Position numbers and translations under genes: made by a program
Assembly (NCBI GenBank): GCA_027943335.1
Contig: BSBK01002076.1
Location: 1,492,001 to 1,556,000 of the forward strand
Direction of reading: 5' to 3'
DNA: 64,000 nt
Source: Chamaecyparis obtusa
Taxonomy: Eukaryota; Streptophyta; Pinopsida; Cupressales; Cupressaceae
Part shown: in pieces, positions 32,903 through 45,280 of the stretch
How the letters are laid out: each line of letters begins with the position of its first letter
How positions within the stretch are numbered: position 1 is the stretch's first letter
Notes under the pieces: model-generated
Databases searched by the model: none
What the model saw: only the letters and a program-made list of their open reading frames with translations
Told to the model about the DNA's origin: nothing

Positions 32903-34384
32903 TGTTAGAATAACTAAGAGGGGGGTGAATCAGTTATCTAGTGTCCTAATTCAAAATGTATAATTCAAAACAATTTCTACAATTTATGCTCATCAGTAAG
33001 AAATAATAACTCTTACTGTCTGTGCTTTTACCGACTACAGTCTAATACTTATAACTATTTACCGATCAAATCTAATATGTAACATGCAAAATATGATAAC
33101 AAACAAATATCACAATCAACACATAACACAAGAAATTTAACGTGGAAACCCTATAAAGGGAAAAACCACCTGGGACCGACAACCCAAAATTGTTCACTCT
33201 TCTGAAGTGAGGTTAGTTAAGACCCAACCTTGTTAAAGGTTACAAACACACTGTTAGGTGTGACCTTGTTAGAGGATTTTAGACTAGAAGTTATCATCCA
33301 ACCAACATTCACTATGGGGTTGACAGGATAACAATGTTCATTCTATGAATGATACATCATAAGACTTTCAGAGTCCACTCGGTTAAGAGATTTAGACTGT
33401 ATACAATGGTTAAATATGTAACAGTAAAATGACCTGACTTAATACAACTTCAATTGCAGATTACAGATCAATATTTAGTCCATTCAAATCCTTCTGATCA
33501 ATAATTCACTTTAGATTCAATACTGTATTAACTTACTGTCTGTAGGTAACTGCTCTCTGTAGCTTGATAATTGCTTTGCAACTCAGTTCTTATTAACCAG
33601 TGTGATCAGATTGCATGAAAACCTTATTCATGCGATAATCCTGCAACTTCTTCTTCTTCCGACATTTTCATAAAGAAATTTTGATCTCTTATATAGATGT
33701 TTTAATCATTTTCTTCTCCACCATCAAATTTTTCCGCTTAATCACATTCATAGATTTTGCCGCTTAAACTTTCTCGATACTTGTGTCAATAACACATTTC
33801 AATTTGCTTTGATAGATCTTCTTTGAATTTTGTCAACCATTGATTTGTGTAACAAACATTATCTATTACCTCGATGTTATACTCTTGCCAACTCATTAAT
33901 CTTATCAGCTAAACTAATCAATTCATTTTGTCCTCCTCGGTAAACAAAGAATGCATCAGTGAACACTACTCGGTTAATACTGCGGTCAGTATACACTACA
34001 CTCCGTCGGTGTATACTAGAAATGTTTCATTTACTGACAACACTGCTTTGTGTCTTTCAACTCTATACTTCATTATAGATGAATGCAACATAATGAAGTC
34101 AATATCATCAAGTCATAGTCTCATCAACAAGTTAGTCAATGTGTTCCTTATCCTCATCTATCATGTACATCTTTCCTCATGTAGATTTCTCTGTTCTTCA
34201 TCTCTTTTCATTTTTCTTCAGATGTCTCGGTGTAGTAACTTACAAGATAAGTGTTGTCAAACTAGTTGACGTCAATGACAACATAATACTAATTTAATCA
34301 TATTACATATCTAATCAGAAACTTCTCAGTGATCTTACAATCACAGATCCTTCAATCAGATTCCAAATCAGTTGTAGTCCAACA
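32903..34384 (-). repeat. copia 3 3' LTR
   Basis: Plus-strand ends TGTTAGAATA and GTCCAACA; collinear with 39233-40713. The complement of CTATATAAG at 33688-33696 is a candidate TATA box. Confidence 0.93.
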
Positions 34385-34765
34385 ATCTCTCCCTTTGGTA
34401 TTGATGGCAACTCAAGTAATATGAAATGTACTGGATACACATACCAAACATACATTCTACAACTTTATGAACAAATGCTTTAAGTCAAATAGACTTAATA
34501 TGTTTAATCACTATGTTACTAGACCAACATTAAGTAATATAGCTTTACCTTTCTATAGTTGTGATCTTTTTAGTCCTCCTGTTCTTGCTTCTATTCTTTG
34601 TAACTGATCTTCAATACTCTGTCTCATTCAGATTGTCTCTCCCTTAGATAGTTGTTGTCGGTGCTTGTTCATTTTCATATTTTGTTTATCTCTCCCCTTT
34701 TTATTTCATATGATTTATAATCTCTCCCTTTTCATTTCATATGGTTTATCTCTCCCTTTGACATC
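34385..34765 (-). other. copia 3 polypurine tract and repeated PPT-like motifs
   Basis: Minus-strand CCAAAGGGAGAGAT precedes the 3' LTR (34385-34398). Three further AAAGGGGAGAGAT-like tracts alternate with ATTTCATATG units at about 34685-34760, forming a short tandem array. Repeated polypurine tracts upstream of the 3' LTR are reported for Sireviruses. Confidence 0.6.
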
Positions 34766-34980
34766 AATGCCAAAGAAACAAATAAACAATCAGCTCTATA
34801 GTAGCCAAGTAACTCTCTGTGGTTTTCAGTACTTCCTCTGTATCTCTGTATACTGATATCTCATCAGTTCAAGTTCTCAAACTTAATCACAACCTTGAAC
34901 ATGATTCAAAGTGTGAACTATGTTGCATCAACATGAATGATCTTCTGATAAAAGTTAGCTGATGCAACATCTAGATCACC

Positions 34981-35647
34981 TTAGTGACCGATAGATAGGG
35001 GATAGACCCCAAGTCTAGTCCTCAAGTATTCAAATGTGTCCTTCGGTAGGGGCTTTGTAAAAATATCTGCAAATTGTTCTTTAGATGTAACAAATTCTAA
35101 CTTTACTTGCTTCTCTTGCACTTGTTCTCTTAAGTAATGATACTTAATAGATATATGCTTTGTCTTAGAGTGCATCACAGGATTTTTTGAAATATTAATA
35201 GCACTAATGTTGTCACAATATATGATCACCGGGTCAGTGATTACCTCATTCATTCATTCCTTCCAACACTTGTTTGATATATGCAATGTTTGAATAGTTA
35301 GTAGCAGTAGAATCATACTTTGCTTCAGCTGTAGACTAAGAAATACAAGCCTACTTTTTACTTGTCTAGGTTACAAGTCTTTCACCAAAGAAAAATGCTC
35401 CTTCGGTGGTGCTTTTTCTATCATCAACATTTCCAGCCCAATCAGCATTGATGTAAACTTTCAGTTCAAACTGCCCTTCCTTAGAATACCACAATCCATA
35501 ATTTTCTATTTTCTTCAAGTATCTTAAGATCCTTTTTGTAGCTATCATGTGTGATTCTCTAGGGTTAGCTAAAAATCTTGCAACAATTCCCACAACATGT
35601 GCTATATCTGGCCTACTGTGAACTCCGTACATTAACTTACCAATCAT
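34981..35647 (-). pseudogene. copia 3 RNase H
   Basis: The right part reads YGVHSRPDIAHVVG, TKRILRYLKKIENYGLWY and NADWAGNVDDRKSTTEGAFFFG. After a short broken stretch come VIIYCDNISAINISKNPVM, KYHYLREQVQEKQVKLEF and FTKPLPKDTFEYLRTRLGV. Catalytic acidic residues in NADWAG and YCDN are present. Two frame changes separate it from RT. Confidence 0.9.
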
Positions 35648-35679
35648 AGATCGGTAAAGTGTCTAATTTACCTTAGTAG

Positions 35680-36430
35680 TTTAAACCATCCTCCTTTGTC
35701 AATTTGCATCTAGTAGCCATCAGTGTTCCCACAGGTTTAGCATCTTCCATGCCAAATGTCTTTAGTACTTCCTTTATGTATTTAGATTGTGTGATGAATA
35801 TGCCATCACTCTACTGAATCACTTGAAGTCCAAGAAAGAACTTAATCTCTCTGAACATAGACATTTCAAATTCCTTTTGCATTTCATCAGCAAATGCCTT
35901 GCAGATAAGATCTGAGCCATCAAAGATAATATCATCAACAAAAATTTCAGCAATGATAATAGTATCATCAGTATCACCTTTCACATATAGATTGTTGTTT
36001 TCACTTGTTCTAACAAATCCAATACTTAACAAGTAAGTATTCAGTCTTTCATACCATGCTCTCGGTGCTTGCTTTAGTCCATATAAAGCTTTATGTAATC
36101 TACATACCATATCTTTATTTTTAGGATCAACAAATCCTTCAGGTTGTTCAATGTAGACTTCTTCTTCAAGTATATCATTCAAAAATGTTGACTTCACATC
36201 CATTTGATAGACTTTGAATTTCTTATGTCCAGCATATGCAAGTAGCATTCTAACTCCTAATCTAGCAATAGGTGAAAATGTCTCACCATAGTCAATGCCT
36301 TCTTCATGTGCATATCCCTTGCATACTAATCTAGCTTTATTTCTTGTGACTTCACCATTTTCATTCATTTTATTCCTGTATATCCACTTAGTACTGATAA
36401 CATTCTTATATTTTGGTCGAGGTACTAAGG
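35680..36430 (-). pseudogene. copia 3 reverse transcriptase
   Basis: Contains [90 protein letters not shown], the [11 protein letters not shown] catalytic box (near 35920-35950) and [10 protein letters not shown] before a stop at about 35808. It continues IFITQSKYIKEVLKTFGM. All catalytic aspartates are visible. The continuous open part is 185 codons. Confidence 0.92.
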
Positions 36431-36439
36431 ACTAGGTTT

Positions 36440-37691
36440 TGTTCTTTTCTATTTGTTCTATTTCCTCCTTCATTGCATTAACCCATTCTTCATTCTCTAA
36501 TGCAACTTTCATAGTTTTAGGTTCAAATTCACAAATTAGACATGTACCTTGTCTTGTTTTTCTTCTGGTTTGCATTCTAGCATGTCTGTCTCCAATGATT
36601 TATGTTTTAGGATGATGTATCCTAACAAAACTAGCCAAGACATGATTTCTCCTTTCTTGTTCATCCTGCTCAGGGTCATTTCCTTGCTCGGTAGCTTCTT
36701 CATGTTCATCGGTTTGTGGTGCCTGTTGTACTGCATTATTTCCCTGCTGACCAATTGTTACAGCTTGCGATGTTGGTAGATACTTTGGATGTTCAATGTA
36801 AGTGAATCTACCATAGTCTTTCGGTTCCTTTGTACTTTCCTTCATGTACTTGTCATCAAACTCATCAACACAAACATTAGTACTTTCAACAATCTTATTT
36901 GTGGTCTTATTCAAACATTTGTATGCTTTACTTGTTGTGGGATATCCAAGAAATATTCCTTAATCTCCTTTAGAATCAAATTTTCCATTTCTCTCATCTT
37001 TCAAGATAAAGCATTTACTTCCAAAAATTCTAAAATAACTTACAGTAGGTTTGTGTCTAAACCATAGTTCATAAGGTGTTCGATTGGAGTCTTTCTTCAG
37101 TTGTACTCGGTTAAGAACATATACAGTTGTGCTGACAACTTCCCTCCAATATGTCTGAGCAACATTCTTATGTATCATCAATGTTCTAGCATAGTCAATT
37201 ATAGACCTATTCCTTCTTTCAGCAATGCCATTTTGCTGAGGTGTCCTCGGTGCAAATACCTCCTTCTTGATCCCATGCTCATTGCAAAATTTAGTAAATT
37301 CATCAGAGATAAATTTACCTCCTCTATCAGATCTTAAGCACTTTATTTCCTTACCAGTTTCTTTTTCTACCTTAGCTTTATACCACTTAAACATTTTGAA
37401 AGTTTCAGATTTCTCTTTCAAGAACATAACAGTCATCAGTCTAATACAATCATCAACAAAAAGAATAAAATATCTATCACTAGAATAGCTCTAAGTTCTC
37501 ATAAGACCACATAGATCGGTATGAACCAACTCAAGTATCTTCTTTGTTGAATAGTCCTTGCTTTTAAAACTAGACTTAGTCATCTTACCTTTCTGACATT
37601 CATGGCACATGGTATGATCAAGTTTTGTCAAGTTAGGCAATCCTCTAACTCTTTTCTTTCTACTAATCTTGATCATGTTGTCAAAGTTCAC
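36440..37691 (-). pseudogene. copia 3 integrase and linker
   Basis: A zinc end CHECQKGKM (37580-37610) and ILELVHTDLCG (first Asp) are followed by a stop where RT*SYSSDRYF is read in the same frame. Then come LRSDRGGKFISDEF (second Asp), TPQQNGIAERRN (Glu), YWREVVSTTVYVLNRVQ, TPYELWFRHKP and SKCFIL. A GAA-like codon changed to TAA near 36960 precedes GIFLGYP. The linker (36600-36914) is rich in Gln, Glu and Asn. The catalytic triad is intact; stops at single positions inactivate it. Confidence 0.92.
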
Positions 37692-38165
37692 ATGGCATAA
37701 CCTTCAGTGCCACAACCAAGCATCTTCATCCTTTATTAAAAAACAAGAAGAATGATTTATATCAAGATAGAATAGATTACCTCTGGATTGTGTATTAGTT
37801 CTAACAAGTCTTCCTCCATCATCATAAATCTTCACCTTTTTGCTCTCAAAAGCTAGTCGGTGGCCTGAATTTTTTAGCTGAGCCACACTTATCAGATTAT
37901 AGTTCAGTCCATCTACCCAATATGCATTTTCACATTGTAATCTGTCATTGATCATCAGTGAGCCTTTACCTCTTACCATACAAGGTGCATCATTTCCCAT
38001 TCTCATAGATCCTCCATTATATTCAACAAGTTGATCAAACTTCTCTACATCACTGGTCATATGATGTGTGCAGCCACTGTGTATGATCCATGTATCATTT
38101 ACACTTACTTTAGAGATCAGTGCTGTCTCTTCATGTTTCTCTTCCTCTTCTGAGTCATCTTTCAT
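37692..38165 (-). pseudogene. copia 3 protease and GAG-pre-integrase; catalytic Asp replaced
   Basis: The protease core reads TWIIHSGCTHHMTSD, where the catalytic Asp of the DSG triad is His (near 38080-38090). Otherwise it resembles the other copies: MRMGNDAP, VRGKGSL, YWVDGLNYNLISVAQL and the pre-integrase AWLWH*RLCHVNF, with TGA replacing an Arg codon. The aspartic protease would be inactive even without the stops. Confidence 0.9.
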
Positions 38166-38254
38166 AGCAAAAAATACAACTTCTATATCATCATCAGAAT
38201 TAGATTCATTTTCAATATCTTCGGCTATGTAACATAACTTTTTGCTTTTTCATC

Positions 38255-39169
38255 TTAGTTATCTTTGTTGTTGTGTCGATAACCTCTATTGACTCTTCTT
38301 CCATAGCTTCCTTCAGATCGGTCTTTGGATCTATCATCATCTTTCTTTAGTGGATATCTAGCAGCGATGTGACCGACTTCTTTACAATTGAAGCATGCTA
38401 AAGGTAGCTTACCTCTATACTTTCCTTTTCCTTTGGGCAATCTTTGGGCCATAAGTGCTTCAAGCTCATCAAGTTCATCATTGGTATTGTCATCACTATC
38501 ACAATTCTTACCATTCCTACTAGACTTTCCAATCTTCAGAGAAGTCATGAAAGCGGATTCAACAAAAGGAACAACAATGTTATCAAAATTGTTTAATTCA
38601 AAAGTTGTAAATTTACCAATTAGAGTGTCAAGAGTGAGGTTGGATGTAGCTCTTGTTTCATGAATTGCAAAAATCCCAATTGCATAAACTGGTAGCAAAG
38701 TTTTGAGAATCTTGCTTATCACTGTTTCATCATCAATCACTCCATCAGATGCTCTAATAGCATGTACCACTTCTTTGAGTCTATTTGAATATTGGACAAT
38801 GTTCTCACCTTCTTTCATTCTCATTTCATCAAATCTGCCTCTCAGACTTTCAACTCGGGCTCTTTTGACATTCATATCTCCACAGTAGATTTGTGCTAAT
38901 TTATCCCACATTCCTTTGGCAGTTGTGCATGTCTTGATATCTTCAAATTCAATGTCGATAAAGGCAACAGCAAGTTCCATCATAGTAACATTGTGTTCAT
39001 GCTTATCTTTCAATTGATTAATAGTTAGGGGACCAGTGGGTGGTTGTATGTAGCCATTTTGCATCAGATCTAGTGCTGAGTTCCCAATTCCAGATATGTG
39101 CAGCTTCATTCTCTTTTTCCATACTGTGAAGTTATCTTTATTCAGTTTCGGTACTTCCCTCTTATACGT
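38255..39169 (-). pseudogene. copia 3 gag
   Basis: Open for 284 codons from the first in-frame Met at 39109. Homology extends upstream to VPKLNKDNFTVWKKRM, and an ACG at 39167-39169 occupies the position where a start would be expected. It shows the UBN2-type core (WDKLAQIYCGDMNVKRARVESLR, YSNRLKEVVHAI). An acidic linker follows, then a knuckle ACFNCKEVGHIAARYP in which the last Cys is Tyr. A +1 frame difference separates gag from the protease frame. Slightly different in sequence from the copia 1/2 gag, so a separate family. Confidence 0.92.
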
Positions 39170-39218
39170 CTTGAGACCTTTATGCTTAAGTCCTTAAAAC
39201 TCTGTTCCAAGAAACGTA

Positions 39219-39230
39219 GCTCTGATACCA
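39219..39230 (-). other. copia 3 primer-binding site
   Basis: Minus-strand TGGTATCAGAGC, a perfect initiator tRNA-Met complement, two bases downstream of the 5' LTR. Confidence 0.92.
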
Positions 39231-39232
39231 AT

Positions 39233-40713
39233 TGTTAGAATAACTGAGAGGGGGGTGAATCAGTTATCCAGTGTCCCAATTCAAAATGTATAATTCAAAA
39301 CAATTTCTACGATTTTTGCTCATTTGTAAGCAATAATAACTCTTACTGTCTGTGCTTTTACCAACTACCAGTCTAATACTTAGAACTATTTACTGATCAA
39401 ATCTAATATGTAACATGAAAAATATGATAACAAACAAATATCACAATCAACACATAACACAAGAGATTTAATGTGGAAACCCTATAAAGGGAAAAACCAC
39501 CTGGGACTGGCAACCCAAAATTGTTCTCTCTTTTGAAGTGAGGTTGGTTAAGACCCAACCTTGTTAAAGGTTACAAACACACTGTCAGGTGTGACCTTGT
39601 TAGAGGATTTTAGACTAGAAGTTATCATCCAACTAGCATTCACTATGGGGTTGACAAGATAATAATGTTCATTCTATGAATGATACATCATAAGACTTTC
39701 AGAGTCCACTCGGTTAAAAGATTTAGACTATATACAATGGTTAAATATGTAATAGTGAAATGACCTACCTTAATACAACTTTAATTGCAGATTATAGATC
39801 AATATTTAGTCCACTCAAATCCTTCTGATCAATAATTCACTTTAGATTCAATAATGCATCAAGTTACTATCCATTAGTACTGCTCTCTGTAGCTTGGTAA
39901 TTTCTCTGCAGCTCGGTTCTTACTAACCAGTATGATCAGAATGCATGGAAACCTTATTCACGCGATAATCATGCAGCTTCTTCTTCCAACATTTTCATAA
40001 AGAAATTATGATCTCTTATATAGATGTGTAAATCATTTTCTTCTCCAACATCAGATTTTGCCGCTTAATCACATTCATAGAGTTTGCCGCTTAAACTTTC
40101 TCGATACTTGTGTCAATAACACATTTCAATTTGCTTCGATAGATCTTCTTTGAATTTTGTCAGTCATTGATCTACGTAACAAACATTATCTGTTACCTCG
40201 ATGTTATACTCTTCCCAGCTCATCAATCTTATTAGCTAAACTAATCATTTAATTTATTCTATCCTCCTCGATAAACAAAGAATGCATCGGTGAACACTAC
40301 TTGGTTAATACTGTGGTTGGTATACACTACACTCCGTCGGTGTATACTAGAAATGCTTCATTTATCGACAACACTGCTTTGTCTTTCAGCTCTATACTTC
40401 ATTATAGATGAATGCAACATAATGAAGTCAATATCATCAAGTCATAGACTCATCAACAAGTTACTCAATGTGTTCCTTATCCTCATCTATCATGTACATC
40501 TTTCCTCATGTAGATTTCTCTGTTCTTCATCTCTTTTCATTTTTCTTCAGATGTCTCGGTGTAGTAACTTACAAGATAATTGTTGTCAAACTAGTTGACA
40601 TCAATGACAACATAATACTGATTTAATAATATTACATATCTAATTAGCAACTTCTCAGTGATCTTGCAATCACAGATCCTTCAATTAGATTCCAAATCAG
40701 TTGTAGTCCAACA
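39233..40713 (-). repeat. copia 3 5' LTR
   Basis: Collinear with 32903-34384. CTATATAAG on the minus strand at 40015-40023 is the likely core promoter, conserved in both LTRs. Followed by the second CTTAT copy. Confidence 0.93.
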
Positions 40714-41019
40714 CTTATTGTCTTTGAATTCCAACTGATATCCTTTGTCAGGAAACTATGCAACACTTAGTAGGTTGTACTACAAACCATCAACATATAA
40801 AACATCATTAGTGTTATTATTTCCATCGAATGTGATAGCTCCTCTACCTATGATAGGTTTAGGAGTGTTGTCTCCAAATCTAACCATGCCACTTTTGTAC
40901 TTATCCAGATGTACAAATCTATCTTTGTCTCCTGTCATGTGATGTGAATAACCACTATCAATGATCCAGTCTATTCTAATGTCTTCTTGTGAAATTAATG
41001 ATAACTCTTGTGCTTTCAA
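40714..41019 (-). pseudogene. copia 2 protease and pre-integrase, right part
   Basis: Reads IRIDWIIDSGYSHHMTGDKDRFVHLDKY (DSG intact, following Cys changed to Tyr), MVRFGDNTPKPIIGRGAITFDG and DVLYVDGL. Open from 41019 to about 40780. It abuts a short tandem duplication with gag-linker sequence. Confidence 0.88.
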
Positions 41020-41075
41020 TGATCTAGTCTATTCTGATGTCTTCTTGTGAAATTAATGCTAACTCTTGTACTTTC
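40966..41075. repeat. ~55 bp tandem duplication in copia 2
   Basis: The stretch reading CTATTCT(A/G)ATGTCTTCTTG occurs at about 40972 and 41029, duplicating the gag-protease junction peptide QELxLISQEDIRID. Confidence 0.8.
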
Positions 41076-42005
41076 TTTTCATCTTCAATATCCATCTCAT
41101 CAAACACCTTCTCCACATCTTCAATAGAAATGAATCCAATTTCATCTTCTACTGAATCTTCATCTGATACTCCATCTCTAGCATAATAATATTCTTTTGT
41201 ATACTTAGGCTTGTAATTAGTTTTGAACTTCTTGACTCTTGTAGGACACTTAGATGCAAACTGACCAAACTTGTTAGATGAAAAACATTTGAATGGTAAC
41301 TGACCTTCATATTTTCCTTTTCCTTTTCTTTCTTTCTTAGCAATCATAGCAATGATATCATCTAGTTCTTTATCTTCATCATCATCATCAAAATTACCAA
41401 AAGTGTTCAAGGATTTCTTACCATGGATTGAGGATTTGAAGACTGTCTCACTTTTAGGCTCTATCTTCAAACTTGATATCTCGAATTATGAAATCTTTCT
41501 TATTAAGGTCTCTCTTCTAAATTCTTTTGAAAACTGCATAGTCTCATCTAGGATGTTTATCTTGCTCTCATATTTTGCTGTCAGAGTAGTCATCAACTTA
41601 TCCCTTATGTCTTCTTCCAAAATTTCTCCACCATTGTTTCTGATTCTTGGAACTGCTTCATTAGAGCTTTGATTGTAGGATCTTGGACATCTCCTTCAAA
41701 CATGTCTTCTAGATACTTCCATATCTTGCAGGCTTTATCTACTATCTTGATCTCTGAAAGCTCACTGTCAGACAAGGCATTGATAAGGGATTCTTTGGCA
41801 ATAGCATTTTGAGTGCACATCTCCTTTTTCTTAAGAGTTGCATCTTCCTTTGCAAGATCTGATAAAAAGAGGGAATCTAAACTTCTTTAGTAGCTACTTC
41901 AAAAATGTCAAAAGCAATGCACTACAAATGTGTTTTCATTTTGTTCTTCTAGTCTAGATAATTCTCTCCATTAATCTTATGACTTTCTTTTCTAAAGAAT
42001 ACCAT
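41024..42005 (-). pseudogene. copia 2 gag
   Basis: An ATG at 42003-42005 gives the MVFFRKES-like N-terminus. The core ALIKEF-ALSDSELSEIKIVDKACKIWKYLEDMFEGD lies at 41690-41800. The knuckle is CFSSNKFGQFASKCP near 41230-41290, in which the second Cys is Ser and the His is Gln. An acidic linker then leads to the protease. Stops break it into at least three pieces. Confidence 0.86.
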
Positions 42006-42048
42006 CTGATCAACCTCAAGCTGTTAAACTTTCTCTCCGAGGTACTTG

Positions 42049-42060
42049 GCTCTGATACCA
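42049..42060 (-). other. copia 2 primer-binding site
   Basis: Minus-strand TGGTATCAGAGC two bases from the LTR; unlike copia 1 it is unmutated. Confidence 0.88.
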
Positions 42061-42062
42061 AT

Positions 42063-43350
42063 TACTAGGAATAGTCCCAAGAGATAATTGAGAGGGGGGG
42101 TGAATCAATTATCTACAAGATTCAAATCTTTATCTAATTAAGTACATATTAACATTAAGCATAAACATAATATGAGAACACTTAACACAACACCACAATT
42201 TTGGTTATGGGGAAACCCAAATAGGTGAAAACCCTGGTGGGAATTAGCACCAACTATAAACTGCACTAGAGTATAATGCTCCATGTTAGAATATCTTACA
42301 ACCTTGTTAGGAGTTGATCTTTACAATGCATTAAGTATAGTGACCTGGTCAAAGGTCGGACCCTATTAGGAGTCTTTTATAATTAACCTTGTTAAAGGTG
42401 AGGACACACTGTCTAGGAGCTCACTCCTCAAATGGTGAAGGTTGTAACCTTTTGCATAACAAATATACACTATATTTGGATCTTGGTAAACTACGAGTTA
42501 GACCTATTGTCTTGATTAGTTCCAATTAATAGAATACACTCTCTTCTTTGTCACATATACCTTTTACTGATGGCTCAATACTTCACACCTTTTGCTATGC
42601 TCTTCTGTTTCAACTATCTGCCATCCTTAGTGATCATAACTGACCGGCTATAAGTATCTTTCTCCAAATAATATAATTAAGTTAGTCTATTGTAACTTCC
42701 TTGAAATCATAATAGACAAACAATACAACTCTTCAATAATATCTCCAATAGCTATACTAAGCACGCAACACAAATTAGGACCGTGCAACTCAATATGAGT
42801 AGACGTGTCGCTTCACATAGTTGGCTCCACAAAATTAACTGAAACTTTATTCTCATGCTGAAATACATTATGCACTCTTCACTAAACATTCTTAGCTCAA
42901 TACCAAACACACATATCAATATGATAGGCTCAACTACTATAACACTATAAACATTGTCGGCTCCATCAGATAAACTTAGGAAACTCTAACTGGCAACTAG
43001 AAACATCATAACTCAACCTGTACTGGACACGTGCCTCTGTGTCCATGAACATAGATTCATTAACATGTCTACAACATAAATATAAATGTGCAAGGCTCCA
43101 TCATAACCGTACTGCAAATCTCATACCGAACTTTGTCTATCACTCTGTTAGGAACACTGTTAATATAAACTGTTACACAACTGACTACACTCAGAATCAA
43201 CCTCTATGTCTATGATATCATGCTGATAACATATCCATACAACATATGCTCAAGGCTCTCTACATAAGACTTCACCGCATGCTTCTTACCATATGTTGTC
43301 ATCAATGACAAACATATAGTCAACATTGGCTTGCTGGCAAATCTCCAATA
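42063..43350 (-). repeat. copia 2 5' LTR
   Basis: Collinear with both copia 1 LTRs. The outer end reads TCCAATA instead of TCCAACA and the inner end TACTAGG instead of TGTTAGG, so both terminal dinucleotides are mutated. GAGAT follows on the right as the only visible target flank. Confidence 0.88.
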
Positions 43351-44932
43351 GAGATATACCGAGGATCTCCTCCTTCGGTTGGGAACTAGTTTTATAGAAC
43401 CTTCCTCAATATTCTGCAGACTTTGGAATTGATTGTGGAGCATGGGAAAGCCTAGGTTTTGTTAGGATTTTTTCCGCTCTGGGCTAAGCTTCCAAGAACC
43501 CAAATATGCCCTATTTTTTGCCCGTTTCCTCCTTTTGGATTTCATACTACACCATCCATTGTTCTTCTTTGGTTGAGAAAGGAGATCCCGGTTCCCTTGA
43601 AAAGTAGATATAAAACCCTGAGACACATATTTCATTTTTCCATAAAAAAAAGAGACGTCTATGAAGATTCAGAGATTTGTTATTTTTGCTGAAATCAAGT
43701 TTCCACCGATGCAGAGCCATTTTTTTTATTATTAAAAAATAAATATTATTTCATAATTCATTCTTATTTCTTTCTTTTTTTTCTGAATAATTGTATGTTT
43801 GTGTATGTATACATATGTATATTCTACAAATTTTAATACACATTATCAAGACATATTCATAAAAGATGGTTTATTTCCAATCTTAGCTCATGTACTTAGA
43901 TACATTTGTTAATGTGTATATGTGCTACATTTATGATACATCTAATTTTAGCAATTCTAAAACATTGCACTCGAGAATGATGGATATATCAATTATGGGA
44001 AATTCTAGAATATCCCTATGTTTCTTTTAAGTCTAGTCAGTTGTTTGAAGCTATATGCATTGCTATATGTGAGATGTGCCTGAATCTTGTGTCCTACATT
44101 AGTTTCTAAAATATGTATTTATGTATTAATTCCAACTACTTTCTTGTATTCCTTGTTTCTTGTTTATTTTAGCTTCTCTTAACTCGTGTTTTTAATTCTT
44201 GTTTCAAAATCCAAAAGAATGTCGTAAACATGATTATGATCCACTTTAATAAATTTTGTTATTTTTATCTTCTTCAAATTCTCAAAGTACTCACCATTAC
44301 ACATTCCAAACTCCACTTTATTTCTAAAGGAAGTCCAAGTTATCTAACTATGATTTGGAGTGCAAGTTGACCTCCGGACACCAAAACTTCAATTACAATT
44401 TATAAAAAAATTTAAATAATTGTCTAGATGCCATTGTGAAATTCATCATGCTTATTTTGAAAGACTTTTATTGAATTTTTATTAATGCATCTTTAACAAA
44501 TTTACAAAACACTCTTTGTTAATGTATCTTTAACAAATTTTGTCTGATATGCCAACCCAAAAATATTAGTTATATGAAAATCCATTGTGTGACTATTGTT
44601 CTATATAAACAAAAAGAAAATAGATAAAACAACCCAGAATCCTTTGACACAAGAGCTACTTTAATATGCCAGCATTTCAAACATTATTGATGCTACATTT
44701 GAGCATATCTTTTTATTTATGTCTGCCACTATTTTATACATTGCATTGGTTTATATATTTCCCTGGCTACCATGTATTTTGGGGGTATATTAATTGTGTT
44801 TGCAATGGTTTTTATAACATTTAAATCTCCTGAAAGTGATTCCATTAGAGGAATTTTATGTACTTATCATTCCCCAAAAACGTGAATAGTTTAAGATCAA
44901 AAGTCCAGAACAATAAAGTATTAGTCAATGGA
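43351..44932. other. unassigned intergenic sequence
   Basis: The first ~370 bp are less AT-rich but show no recognisable protein. The rest is AT-rich with no motifs or repeats that I can link to other parts of the window. Confidence 0.4.
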
Positions 44933-45280
44933 TCAATATTTTAAAGAATACTTTTTACCAGTAAGATGTTGGAACTTTCCAGCTTCATAATTTTCCACTT
45001 CATTTTTCCCTGCCACCCTATTCACAGATTCCTTAGCGGGTGCATGGGTTTGATTAGTATCATGACCAATTACGAGCGATCTTAACTTACATTGAGGAGA
45101 TTTTGAAGGGGATCTTGACCTTGGTGATTTAAACTTCAGAATTTTTGGTGGTATAGGATTTCTATTCAGACACCTTCTAACTCCAGCTAATGAACTAAAT
45201 CTGCGATTAGATTCTACAACATGGTCTGCAGATGGAGTTTCTCTTGTTATTCTTGTCCTAGATTCAGGTATAGTGTCTAA
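44933..45280 (-). other. orphan exon-like open stretch
   Basis: On the minus strand a stop-free run of about 115 codons starts right after an ATTAATATAG acceptor-like site at 45281 and ends at TGA 44933-44935. A perfect GTAAGT donor-like site is at 45085-45090, so a 190 bp internal exon (45091-45280) is an alternative. The peptide has a basic, serine/proline-rich core (SPRSRSPSKSP) and ordinary protein-like composition, unlike the surrounding AT-rich DNA. No ATG is in frame. I do not recognise the family. It could be a fragment of a host gene captured by a repeat or left after gene decay. Confidence 0.4.

Larger units (their letters stand above)
32903..40713 (-). mobile_element. copia 3: full-length Ty1/copia element, most complete in the window
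   Basis: Both LTRs are full (32903-34384 and 39233-40713, 1482 and 1481 bp). CTTAT is duplicated perfectly at 32898-32902 and 40714-40718. A perfect TGGTATCAGAGC primer site is at 39219-39230. The interior has gag, protease, integrase, RT and RNase H in copia order. Protease through RT stays in one frame except for a few point-mutation stops. By eye about twelve differences occur in the first ~165 aligned LTR positions, so it is not a recent insertion. It lies inside copia 2 and is therefore younger than copia 2. Confidence 0.95.
31520..43350 (-). mobile_element. copia 2: same family as copia 1, truncated in pol and split by copia 3
   Basis: The 5' LTR is 42063-43350, with TGCAAC-type internal similarity to the copia 1 LTR throughout. 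A TGGTATCAGAGC primer site lies at 42049-42060. Gag, protease and pre-integrase run to 40714, then copia 3 intervenes (32903-40713). Integrase and linker continue from 32902 to about 31520. RT, RNase H and the 3' LTR are absent; LINE sequence abuts instead. Across the copia 3 insertion the frame reads LEFKDN to KCIINN with one CTTAT removed, as in copia 1. Confidence 0.9.

Noticed and set aside
36789..37488. Plus-strand open frames opposite copia 3 integrase
   Set aside because: They are antisense shadows of the integrase frame, which has clear catalytic motifs.
43459..43692. 77-codon open frame right of the copia 2 LTR as a gene
   Set aside because: No motif, no plausible exon signals, and composition is not distinctive.
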